Shown here piece by piece: positions 6,765 to 13,307 of a DNA stretch of 14,032 nucleotides (position 1 is the first letter of the stretch; every line of letters starts with the position of its first letter). A model generated the notes under the pieces. That model made no database searches, was not told where the DNA came from, and was given only the letters and a program-made list of their open reading frames with translations. The position numbers were made by a program, and so were the translations under genes. Source of the stretch: Chloroflexota bacterium (GTDB taxonomy: Bacteria; Chloroflexota; Limnocylindria; Limnocylindrales; CSP1-4); NCBI GenBank assembly GCA_003158495.1, contig PMJT01000151.1, forward strand, positions 5,733 to 19,764, given 5' to 3'.

Positions 6765-6785
6765 GGTATCCCAAGTTTGGCATCC
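6765..6785. promoter_or_regulatory. Imperfect inverted repeat, candidate TetR operator in the divergent promoter region
   Basis: The plus strand reads GGTATCCCAA-gt-TTGGCATCC. The two arms are inverted copies apart from one mismatch and one extra base. The site lies midway between the divergent tetR (start 6734) and nitroreductase (start 6841) genes, where a shared operator would be expected. I could not find convincing -35/-10 pairs for either direction, so this is weaker than the operators of the other two tetR genes. Confidence 0.4.
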
Positions 6786-6840
6786 ACCATCCCAGTCGCC
6801 ACCGAAGAGGTTACCAGGCCAGGTGGCCGGAGGAAAGAAC

Positions 6841-7323
6841 GTGAGCCGTCCCGAGCAATTGATGTACTGGAGCGAGCGCTGGATGTACGAGCGCGGGCGG
6901 CCAAATCGCCTAGCTGCGTTCCTGAACCGGGCGTGGGCCTGGGTCGGCCGCATGGGAGTTTGGCGTCGCCTTGTCACGCTGCAAGTCCGCGGCCGGAGCA
7001 GCGGCCGGCTGATCTCGTTCCCGCTCATCGTCGCGGACTACCAGGGCGAGCGCTATCTGGTGGCGATGCTCGGCGCCAAGGCGAATTGGGTGGCGAACGT
7101 TCGCGCCGCCGGCGGGCTGGCCGTCCTGCGTCACGGCCGAACCGAACTGGTTCAGCTCGAAGAAGTCGATCCTGCCGCGCGAGCACCGATCATTCGACGG
7201 CATCTCGAAGTCGCACCGGCGGCGCGCTCGTTCGTCCCGGTCGATCGCCGCGCGCCCCTCGCCGAGTTCGACGCCATCGCCGGGCAGTTCCCTGTCTACC
7301 GCATCCGTCCCCGAGTCGACTGA
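6841..7323 (+). CDS. Deazaflavin (F420)-dependent nitroreductase family protein (DDN-like), 160 aa
   Basis: Second DDN/FDOR-type split-barrel protein in the window. An N-terminal helical arm (residues 1-45) contains LMYWSERWMYERGRPNRLAA, resembling the membrane-associating leader helix of DDN homologues. Then come the family core LQVRGRSSGRLISFPLIVAD (residues 47-66), the GAKANWVANVRAAG motif (78-91) with the conserved W..N, and a C-terminal barrel strand FPVYRIRPR. The start is GTG at 6841, fixed by GGAGGA with a seven-base gap. The frame is open upstream to an ATG at 6763 without a ribosome binding site. It is divergent from the tetR gene at 5871-6734. It is only distantly similar to the DDN protein at 4784-5170 (shared core motifs, different N-terminus and spacing), so a recent local duplication is unlikely. 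Substrate unknown. Confidence 0.85.
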   Translation: MSRPEQLMYWSERWMYERGRPNRLAAFLNRAWAWVGRMGVWRRLVTLQVRGRSSGRLISFPLIVADYQGERYLVAMLGAKANWVANVRAAGGLAVLRHGRTELVQLEEVDPAARAPIIRRHLEVAPAARSFVPVDRRAPLAEFDAIAGQFPVYRIRPRVD

Positions 7324-7358
7324 GTGTCGTCGCCGGCCCCACCCCGCAGGAGATCCAG

Positions 7359-7661
7359 ATGAGTAATCCCGCCCGCAGGCTGGATCCATATGTCGCCGAC
7401 CTATTCGTTGCCGGAGTCGTCGCGGAGTTCTTCCTCGGAGATTCGGGATCTCGGGGATTCCGTCTCAGGGCCGCAGCCAGGAGATGTCGGGCCAGCTTGG
7501 CTCGGCGGGATCCTCGCTCGCGTGAGGGTCGAAGTCGCCGTCGGAGAGCGACGCGACTTCGGTGGACGAGCGACTTCCTGCGGCCAGCAGTCGCAAGCGA
7601 CGCTGACGCGACGAAAACGAACCGGTGCGAACGCGACGAGCGGCCAACTCGCTGCCGATGA
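7359..7661 (+). pseudogene. Orphan gene start after the nitroreductase, probably truncated
   Basis: 35 bases downstream of the nitroreductase stop an AGGAG (7348-7352) stands six bases before ATG 7359. The frame begins MSNPARRLDPYVADLFVAGV and continues VAEFFLG, which has the look of real protein. After about residue 27 it becomes Arg/Ser-rich, as expected of a shadow of the opposite-strand gene at 7465-8091, and it stops at 7661. I read this as the first ~80 bases of a gene that once followed the nitroreductase in an operon and lost its remainder. I do not recognise the family. It could also be a genuine short leader protein. Confidence 0.35.
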
Positions 7662-8091
7662 GCCAGTCCGCGGTCATGACAACTTCGATCGGCGCTGCCG
7701 ACGACTCGGGCATGGATCGGGTGGGCTCCTGGTCGGCACCTACCCGGATCGTCGCGTGGGCCGGGGCCACGGCCTGGGTTGGGTGGGCCACCGCCGCCCT
7801 GGCCTTCCGCGCCTTGGGGGCCTCCGCCGGTTTGACGGGAGCCGCCAGGGCGTCAACAGCCTCAGGAAGAGCCTCGCCGGGCGCGCGCCCACTCCACGGC
7901 TGGAAGGTCAAGACACGCAGCCCTTCCAGCCGGTGAACCAGCCGGAGCGTTTCCTCGACCTCATTGGGGCGAACGTGGCCGGCGGCGACCGCCAACTCCA
8001 GGCGCGCCTGCCGCTGACTTTGGTCGAGCTCGAGCAACTCGTCGAGCACCTCTTGACGCCGCCCTTCGCGGCTTGACCGGCTCCAGAACAC
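7465..8091 (-). CDS. Hypothetical protein, 208 aa, unrecognised
   Basis: The start is GTG at 8091 with AGGAG six bases upstream on the minus strand. The translation has protein-like composition in this frame only. Residues 1-60 are charged and helical (RRQEVLDELLELDQSQRQAR, then LELAVAAGHVRPNEVEETLR and LVHRLEGLRVLTF). Residues about 75-115 are an Ala/Pro/Lys-rich linker (ALAAPVKPAEAPKARKARAA). The rest is polar, ending in a Trp-containing tail (SWPDISWLRP). There is no membrane segment, signal peptide or Cys/His cluster. The helical front half could be an oligomerisation or small DNA-binding unit, but no helix-turn-helix is clear. It converges on the nitroreductase gene. No function is assigned. 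Confidence 0.6.
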   Translation of the reverse strand: MFWSRSSREGRRQEVLDELLELDQSQRQARLELAVAAGHVRPNEVEETLRLVHRLEGLRVLTFQPWSGRAPGEALPEAVDALAAPVKPAEAPKARKARAAVAHPTQAVAPAHATIRVGADQEPTRSMPESSAAPIEVVMTADWLIGSELAARRVRTGSFSSRQRRLRLLAAGSRSSTEVASLSDGDFDPHASEDPAEPSWPDISWLRP

Positions 8092-8435
8092 GTCAATCTC
8101 CTACCCGGGATGCGTAACGCCCCACGAAAGATGCCTGCCCCGACCATTTGTCTAGCTAACCGGGACCCTACCATCCGTGGGACTCCAGGAGCGACAGATC
8201 TGGGACTTCCGGCGGATTCTGTGGTGCCGTGCGGCACCGGCGCTGAACACCACACCGCGCCGAAACTCCCCAGACACCATCGAACCGCCCAGTACCCTCG
8301 CCGGACGAGGGTTCCACGCTCGGGACGGGGAATGGAACTGGAGTCGACGACGGCGCATCCGCGTGCACGGCGAGCAGGTGGTTTCGGTTCCCCCCGGCGT
8401 CGGAGCTACCCTGCAGGCGACGCTAGAGATCGCAG
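8092..8435. other. 344-base interval without a supportable gene, containing two strong hairpins
   Basis: Frames on both strands here give only low-complexity Arg/Pro/Ser text. Two clear stem-loops are present. GGTGCCG-TG-CGGCACC spans 8223-8238, and ACCCTCG-ccgga-CGAGGGT spans 8294-8312, both with 7-base perfect arms. Neither is followed by a T-run on either strand. On the minus strand they lie between the end of the barrel-protein gene (8436) and the start of the 208-residue hypothetical gene (8091). They could act as terminators of the first or leader structures of the second. Confidence 0.55.
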
Positions 8436-8756
8436 CTAGCCCCTGGCTTCGACCGTCCAGTATTCCGTGCGCCCCGAGACGGTCAGGGCGTGAGTGGCCG
8501 TCATCACGGCCGCCAGCGCTTCGCGGTACTCCGGGGCGGTGAAGAGGCGGGAGCGAATGCTCTCCCACTCGGCGAGGCTCGCCACTTCGATCTCCTGGAC
8601 GACCGTATCGAAGGGGCCGGAGAGGTCCGTCATCACCTTCCATCGGTGGTCACCACCCGTCGCGGCGACGACCTGTTTCACGGCTGCCGCAGTCGCAACC
8701 GCCAGTTCGCCACCCTTGCCGTACGAGGCCTGGAAGACCATTCGCACGATGATCAT
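8436..8756 (-). CDS. Small dimeric alpha-beta barrel protein (NIPSNAP/ABM-like), 106 aa
   Basis: A complete 106-residue protein with the beta-alpha-beta-beta-alpha-beta pattern of the ferredoxin-like dimeric barrel superfamily (antibiotic-biosynthesis monooxygenase, NIPSNAP and Dabb relatives). It opens with strand MIIVRMVFQA, then helix ELAVATAAAVKQVVAAT, strands HRWKVMTDL and TVVQEIEVAS, helix EYREALAAVMTATHAL, and final strand TEYWTVEA. The phrase SLAEWESIRSRLFTAPEYRE is typical of such proteins. Start is ATG 8756 with AGGAG five bases upstream. The frame open further upstream is Arg/Pro-rich and rejected. It is divergent from the tetR-MFS module with 181 bases between starts, so it may share that regulator. 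A catalytic role is not shown, since many members are uncharacterised. Confidence 0.7.
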   Translation of the reverse strand: MIIVRMVFQASYGKGGELAVATAAAVKQVVAATGGDHRWKVMTDLSGPFDTVVQEIEVASLAEWESIRSRLFTAPEYREALAAVMTATHALTVSGRTEYWTVEARG

Positions 8757-8902
8757 CTCGTCTCCTTCGGGACGTCGGGAGAGCCTTGACTGGGACGCCG
8801 AGCCTCTCCGAGGCGGCGAGTATGGGCGGGAGCACAGACCCCGACCAGCGCCCGCGGCCCCCGTCCTGCTGGGCGCGGCCCTGGCCACGTTCGTCGTTTC
8901 GC

Positions 8903-8940
8903 TTAACTAACGAACGTCGTTCGTTTATAGTCACGGCATG
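8903..8940 (+). promoter_or_regulatory. tetR-MFS promoter with a palindromic operator filling the spacer; predicted leaderless start
   Basis: A -35 box TTAACT (8903-8908) and a -10 box TATAGT (8926-8931) are separated by 17 bases, and those 17 bases are exactly the perfect inverted repeat AACGAACGTCGTTCGTT (8909-8925). The ATG follows six bases after the -10, so the transcript should start at or beside the start codon. No Shine-Dalgarno sequence precedes it. A related CGTTCGTCGTTTCG stretch at 8888-8901 may be a second weaker half-site towards the divergent barrel-protein gene. Repression by the TetR protein encoded immediately downstream is the natural inference. Confidence 0.8.
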
Positions 8941-9597
8941 ACCTCGAACAGCGACGTCCGGCCCCGCCAGCGCGGCCCCAAGGCTCTCTTGAGCCGTCAG
9001 GCCATCGTCCTTGCTGCGCTGGAAGCGCTGCGCGAAGGCGGACCGGCGGCGCTCACGATGCGCGGGCTCGCCGCTCGTTTGGACACCGGACCGGCATCGC
9101 TCTATGCCTGGGTGCGCAACCAGCGTGAGCTGCATGTCCTGGTGCTCGACGCGATCGCATCCGAGGTCGAGCTTCCGGACGAGTCCGATCCACCCGACCG
9201 GCAGCTGGTCCAGCTTCTCCTCAACTACGCCTTGCGTCTCTTCGCGTACCGCGGCGCCGCCCAGCTTGCCCTCGCGGCCCAGCCGACCGGCCCGGCCCAC
9301 CTGGACCTGCTTGAACGATGCCTCGGGCTCCTCGAGCGAATCGGGGTCCCCCAGCGACAGGCGGCGCCCGGTCTCGACACGCTGATCCTGCTGGTCACGG
9401 CGACGATCGCCGAGCAGGACACCCGCGAGACGGGCGAGGGCCCCGAGACCATCCCCGATTTCTACGACGCGGCGATAGCCGCCGACCCAAACCGCCGGCC
9501 TCGAATCGCTGCCGGCGCCGCTCTTCTCCGAACGCTGGACGGCAACGAGCGGCTCGGCGAATCCATCCGCACTTTCCTCCGGGGTCTCACCGGGTAG
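8938..9597 (+). CDS. TetR-family regulator of the adjacent MFS pump, 219 aa
   Basis: TetR-type repressor. The DNA-binding part is at about residues 19-67: RQAIVLAALEALREGGPAAL, then TMRGLAARLDTGPASLYAWV as helix-turn-helix, then RNQRELHVLVLDAI. The 'ALTMRGLAARLDTGPASLYAWV' style matches the TetR branch with a TetR_C-like ligand domain, common next to MFS efflux genes. The rest is helical, ending TFLRGLTG. The start ATG 8938 is favoured because the promoter places the transcript start beside it. The MFS gene follows after 65 bases with its own ribosome binding site, so one operon is likely. The expected behaviour is substrate-induced release from the palindrome at 8909-8925, turning on regulator and pump together. 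Confidence 0.92.
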   Translation: MTSNSDVRPRQRGPKALLSRQAIVLAALEALREGGPAALTMRGLAARLDTGPASLYAWVRNQRELHVLVLDAIASEVELPDESDPPDRQLVQLLLNYALRLFAYRGAAQLALAAQPTGPAHLDLLERCLGLLERIGVPQRQAAPGLDTLILLVTATIAEQDTRETGEGPETIPDFYDAAIAADPNRRPRIAAGAALLRTLDGNERLGESIRTFLRGLTG

Positions 9598-9662
9598 CGG
9601 CGGCGGCCCTTCCGCGCGCCCCTCCCCTCGAGATCCGACAGCTTCCCGCGAAAGGAACCCTC

Positions 9663-11093
9663 ATGTCCCTCGGCATCGCCATGCCCGCAGAAGCGCGCGT
9701 GGCCCAGGTTACCCGCACGATGTGGCTCATCCTTATCGCCGTAGTAATGGCCGACGCCCTCGACCTCATGGACGCGACGCTCACGATGATCGCCGCTCCA
9801 ACGATCGCCGCCAATCTCGGCGGCGGCGAGTTGCTCATCAAATGGCTGGGTTCTGCCTACGCCCTGGCGCTCGGCTCACTGCTGGTCGTAGGCGGGCGCC
9901 TGGGCGATCGCTTCGGGCAGCGCCGGACCTTCCTCATCGGCATTGCGGGTTTCACTCTCGCTTCGGCGGCGTGTGGGATCGCGCCGAATTCGGCGGTGCT
10001 CATCGCAGGACGGCTACTCCAGGGCGGCTTCGGGGCGCTGCTCATCCCGCAAGGAGTAGCAGTCCTGACATCAACCTTCCCCCGGGAGATGCTCGGCAAG
10101 GCCTTCAGCGCCTTCGGCCCGACGCTGGCCGTGGCATCGGTTGCCGGCCCACTCCTCGGAGCATTCATCGTGACCGCCAACATCGGCGGCCTCAGCTGGC
10201 GGCCGATGTTCCTCATCAACGTCGTCATCGGCTCGATCGGCTTCGTTTTGGCCTGGAATGTGATGCCTCGAACCCCCGGCGACCGATCTGTCGTGCTCGA
10301 CGGCGTGGGCTCGGGCCTTCTCTCGGCGGCCATGCTCATGCTCATCTACGGTCTGATCGAAGGCTCGACGAGCGGGTGGGCGCCGATTGACCTGGTCGCG
10401 ATCCTCTGCGGCCTGGTCTGCTTCGCGGCCTTCGGGCTGCGCCAGGCCCGGGCGGCGAACCCGCTGATCAAGCCGTCGCTACTGGCCAATCGCGGCTTCA
10501 CTGCCGGCATCATCGTCGCCCTCGGGTTCTTCTCGATAGTGAGCGGTCTCGGCTACGTCCTGTCGCTGTTCCTTCAGCAGGGCATGGGGCTGACCGCCGT
10601 CGAGGCCGCGCTGTCCGGGATCGCGCCGATGGCGATCGGGATCATGGTCGCGTCGTTCGGTGCGGCTCCGCTGATCGAGCGACTCGGGCGCAGGCTCGTG
10701 CTGGCCGGCCTCGTTTTGACGCTCGTCGGCGTCGCGGGCCTGTGGGTTGTCATCGCGGTCCAGGGCAGCGCCGTCGGACCGTGGTCCCTCACCCTGCCCG
10801 TGTTCGTCATCGGACTTGGAATGGGCTGCGGATTTGGCTCGCTGTTCGCCATCGCCCTCGGCGACATCGATCACGCGGAGGCCGGATCCGCGAGCGGATC
10901 TCTCAGCGCGGTCCAGCAACTTGCAGCGGCCATCGGATCGGCCGCGATCACCTCGATCTGGTTTCGGTCGATGACCGCGGACGTCACCGGCGCGATGATT
11001 ACCTGCCTCGCGGTCGTGGCGATCGTGCTCGTCGCGTGCATGGCCCTCGTCGGCTTGTTGCCGCGGCAGGCGGCGGCGGAGGACGGGCACTGA
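9663..11093 (+). CDS. MFS multidrug efflux transporter, DHA2 (14-helix, EmrB/QacA) type, 476 aa
   Basis: Proton-driven drug exporter of the inner membrane. Helix 1 carries ADALDLMDATLTMIAAPTIA (residues 30-49), the DHA2 motif D1 region with the conserved LD.T/M.D core. Motif A is GGRLGDRFGQRR (residues 77-88) in the first cytoplasmic loop. Motif C appears as VASVAGPLLGAF in helix 5. About 14 hydrophobic segments are counted by eye, and 476 residues is normal for the 14-helix family. Start is ATG 9663 with an AAGGA-type site eight bases upstream; the open frame extends further up only as a shadow of tetR. It lies 65 bases behind tetR and is probably controlled by the operator at 8909-8925. Substrates are likely lipophilic or cationic compounds. 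The actual drug is unknown. Confidence 0.92.
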   Translation: MSLGIAMPAEARVAQVTRTMWLILIAVVMADALDLMDATLTMIAAPTIAANLGGGELLIKWLGSAYALALGSLLVVGGRLGDRFGQRRTFLIGIAGFTLASAACGIAPNSAVLIAGRLLQGGFGALLIPQGVAVLTSTFPREMLGKAFSAFGPTLAVASVAGPLLGAFIVTANIGGLSWRPMFLINVVIGSIGFVLAWNVMPRTPGDRSVVLDGVGSGLLSAAMLMLIYGLIEGSTSGWAPIDLVAILCGLVCFAAFGLRQARAANPLIKPSLLANRGFTAGIIVALGFFSIVSGLGYVLSLFLQQGMGLTAVEAALSGIAPMAIGIMVASFGAAPLIERLGRRLVLAGLVLTLVGVAGLWVVIAVQGSAVGPWSLTLPVFVIGLGMGCGFGSLFAIALGDIDHAEAGSASGSLSAVQQLAAAIGSAAITSIWFRSMTADVTGAMITCLAVVAIVLVACMALVGLLPRQAAAEDGH

Positions 11094-11103
11094 CGCTGGG
11101 CGC

Positions 11104-11130
11104 CGGCGACTGCCTCTTCGGTCGTCGCCG
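11104..11130 (+). terminator. Hairpin after the MFS gene, candidate terminator
   Basis: A 7-base perfect stem CGGCGAC / GTCGCCG with a 13-base loop begins 10 bases after the MFS stop. No T-run follows, so if it terminates transcription it is of the U-less type seen in high-GC bacteria. The rest of the 257-base interval up to 11350 shows no gene. It contains a second small stem GACGGC-tcg-GCCGTC at 11309-11323, just upstream of the next gene. Confidence 0.45.
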
Positions 11131-11350
11131 ACCTCGTGCCGATCCTTGTTTCGGGCAATGAGACGATCATCGCCTGCCACCAGAAGCCAGGGCTTTGCTC
11201 GCTCCAGACGAGAACCGGCGAGAACGACATGGCGTAGCAAGTGACGGCGGAACCGCAGGAATCTCGGCCATCGCCGCCTTGCCCGATTGGGAGAACTTGG
11301 CAGCAATCGACGGCTCGGCCGTCATGCGCTGTTCCAGAGGTAGTCGAACC

Positions 11351-12652
11351 ATGATCACGTCCGGTCGGTCTCGCGTGCCCGCCTTAGTCGGCACAATCTT
11401 CAGCGTTGCCCTGCTGGCAAACCCTGCGGCTGTATTTGCCGCGGCCGGTTGGTCACCAGCGGCGGTCATTTCCGCGTCCCAGCCATCGCCCACTGCAAGT
11501 TCGTTTGCGGTCAACTCGGTCGGAAACGAGCTGTGGGTAGCCGCGCCGCCCGTCGTAGGCGGTTATCTCGTGCAGGTCGCGTAGCGCTCGTTCGGGGGCA
11601 CGTGGAGCCCCCAGACGACCATCTGGTCTGTCACCAACGGCTTCATCTCCACTCCGACCAACGTCTCTGCTTCGATCGGCGCGAACAACACAGCCTCCGC
11701 GGCCTGGCTCCTGGGCGGCTCGATACTGATCGCGGTCCGTTCGTCCTCCGGGACCTGGCAGAAGCCCGTGAGCATCACTACGTCAGGAAGCGGCGCGGCC
11801 GGGCTCGTTGAGAAGTCAGACGCGCAGGGCAATGGGGTTGCCGCATGGTCCGAATTCACGGCAGCCGGGTCTATCGTCGAGGCGGTCACTTGGACCGCTT
11901 CAGGCGCCTTTAGCAGCGTCGTCCAGCTCTCTGGGCTGGGGCAGTCGGAATTCCTGCCGGACCTGGCCGTAAACGAAACTGGAACCGCCGTCGTCGTCTG
12001 GCCGCAGGCCACCACATTCGGCGGCAGCTCGTATCAGATCCTGTCGGCGACCCGACCTGCCGGCGGCAGCTGGAGCGCGGCAACGGCCGTTTCGCCGGTC
12101 ATCCCGCAGGGGAATTCGCCCCGAGTAGCCCTCGATGGATCCGGCAACGCCACAGTCGTCTGGGAGCAGAATGCGACGGTCAATGCCGCGACACGGCCCG
12201 CCGGTGGCGCGTGGGGTAGCCCGACGACCATCGAGTCGGCCAGCCTTGTCGGTCCAGACTCTGCCGTCTCCGACGCAACCGGCAACGTCACCGCGGCCTG
12301 GGCCGTCTCTGACCCGACCAACGGATCAGTATCTGTCCATGCAGCAACGCGCCCAGTCGGTTCCACATGGGGGGCACCTGCCAGCCTGGGAACGTGCGCC
12401 TCGACCTGCGCCCCCCATCTAGCCGCTTCTCGCGACGGTTCCATTGCCGTCGTGGGCTGGCTCCCCTCCGGTCCGTCGGTGAACGCCGCCGTCCGGCTGA
12501 GCCTGGGGACTTGGTCATCAAGCTCGGTCGGTGCGAGCAACGCCAACCTGACCAATTTGGTCGCGGGGAACCACGCCTTCGCGTCGGCCGTCTGGCCGGT
12601 GGGTATAGGCGTGAAATACCACGTGGCTCTCGATCAGAGCGACTATCGATAA
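11351..12652 (+). pseudogene. Secreted repeat (beta-propeller-like) protein interrupted by an in-frame amber codon
   Basis: From ATG 11351 the frame encodes a signal peptide (basic SGRSR, hydrophobic ALVGTIFSVALLANPAAV, cleavage near FAA at residues 29-31) and the first repeat, then meets TAG at 11582. The same frame continues without another stop to TAA at 12650, 433 sense positions plus the stop if the TAG is read through. Both sides belong to one protein. Repeats of roughly 45-55 residues recur with a VNA/AATRPAGG.W ending and a '..VA.D.sGnA..vW' middle: VAVRSSSGTWQKP, SATRPAGGSWSAA, NAATRPAGGAWGSP, HAATRPVGSTWGAP. The amber codon sits in VA-stop-RSFGGTW, where other repeats have Thr or Val. 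The protein is Ser/Thr/Ala-rich, exported, and probably a surface adhesin- or sialidase-like propeller without visible catalytic residues. An internal start at 11768 could give a 294-residue protein without a signal peptide. Confidence 0.72.
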
Positions 12653-12665
12653 CGGGTAGACAGCA

Positions 12666-12700
12666 GAGGGTCCTGGGAGGCGAGCCCGACCGGGACCCTC
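12666..12700. terminator. Hairpin between convergent genes, candidate bidirectional terminator
   Basis: A perfect 8-base stem GAGGGTCC (12666-12673) / GGACCCTC (12693-12700), extendable by two more pairs after one mismatch, begins 14 bases after the repeat-protein stop. It lies 39 bases beyond the stop of the oppositely oriented VOC gene. No T-run is present on either side. The position between two converging genes supports a terminator role. Confidence 0.6.
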
Positions 12701-12738
12701 AGCCGTCAGGCGTGCAGCCGGCGGCCGGCGCGGCCACC

Positions 12739-13131
12739 CTACCCAGCGGCGGGTACCGGGCCCTGGCGCACGCCGAGCACGTTGCCGTCGGGGTCCTTGA
12801 ACCAGGCACCGCGCGCCGGACCGACCTCGGCGATGAAATTGACCGTCTTCGGCGCCTCGTATTCCTCGAACTTGACCCCTCGCGAGGTCAGCTCGCGGAT
12901 AACGGCCTCGATGTCATCGACCTCGAAATGCGCGACCGTCGGGCCACTGGCAGGTGGCGTTCCACGCCGGACCGTCAGTTGTGACCCCTTGCCGGCGCCG
13001 AACCGACAGCTGAACTGATTCTCATCGAGGAGCGTGAGGCCAAGCTGTTCCGCGTAGAACTTCCTGGCCCGGTCCACGTCGGTAACTACCAGCGTCGTCA
13101 CGGCCAGGGAATTGGCAAGCGTCGTCGGCAT
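12739..13131 (-). CDS. VOC-superfamily (glyoxalase/dioxygenase fold) protein, 130 aa
   Basis: Single VOC domain made of two beta-alpha-beta-beta-beta modules. Module one is SLAVTTLVVTDVDRARKFYA then EQLGLTLLDENQFSCRF; module two is VAHFEVDDIEAVIRELTSRG, VKFEEYEAP and GARGAWFKDPDGNVLGV-like text (ARGAWFKDPDGNVLGVRQ). The phrase 'D.DRARKFYAEQLGL' and the terminal 'DPDGN' are hallmarks. Metal-binding positions cannot be fixed by eye, but a His in VAHFEV and the usual C-terminal Glu position (here apparently replaced in NVLGVRQ, where many members have N.I.L.E) suggest altered or absent metal chemistry. Start is ATG 13131 with AGGAG four bases upstream. The longer open frame upstream is basic, low-complexity sequence and rejected. 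Possible roles are resistance by sequestration or small-molecule modification; not assignable. Confidence 0.85.
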   Translation of the reverse strand: MPTTLANSLAVTTLVVTDVDRARKFYAEQLGLTLLDENQFSCRFGAGKGSQLTVRRGTPPASGPTVAHFEVDDIEAVIRELTSRGVKFEEYEAPKTVNFIAEVGPARGAWFKDPDGNVLGVRQGPVPAAG

Positions 13132-13219
13132 GCATCTCCTTTGGGGAGGCGCGCCTCGAGCCTGATGGCGGGGACGCCGACCCAGTACGAGGGCCGGAGT
13201 ATGCGCGGGCGTCAACTTG

Positions 13220-13234
13220 CTTGTCCCGGACAAG
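13220..13234. promoter_or_regulatory. Perfect palindrome upstream of the VOC gene, candidate operator
   Basis: CTTGTCC-C-GGACAAG is a perfect 7-base inverted repeat with a one-base centre. It lies 89 bases upstream of the VOC start and downstream of the aldo/keto reductase stop. A TTGACG (minus-strand, near 13210-13215) and CATACT lie close by but at wrong spacing for one promoter, so I do not claim the promoter itself. No regulator gene adjoins it within the window. A second GC-rich palindrome, GAGGCGCGCCTC, is at 13146-13157. Confidence 0.35.
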
Positions 13235-13307
13235 GTCGGTCGGCCCACGGGATGGGCTTTGGACCTGCGCCGGTATCAGGGGCAGATGGGCACCGCACGT
13301 AACGCGT

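Noticed and set aside
6735..7028. Upstream extension of the minus-strand TetR to 385 residues
   Set aside because: It would overlap the divergent nitroreductase gene; GGAGG before the GTG at 6734 gives a better start.
4065..7323. Recent duplication of a tetR-nitroreductase cassette
   Set aside because: The two regulators and the two enzymes differ strongly in sequence, length and gene orientation.
8320..8420. tRNA-like 3' half around GGTTTCGGTTCCCC
   Set aside because: No matching acceptor stem, anticodon arm or D arm could be folded around it.
8757..8888. N-terminal extension of the barrel protein (44 residues)
   Set aside because: Arg/Ser/Pro-rich text, and the AGGAG site stands directly before ATG 8756.
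10479..11306. 275-codon minus-strand frame opposite the MFS gene
   Set aside because: Arg/Asp/His-rich antisense shadow of a membrane protein gene.
13132..13248. N-terminal extension of the VOC protein (39 residues)
   Set aside because: Basic low-complexity sequence; AGGAG precedes ATG 13131 and the VOC domain begins at once.
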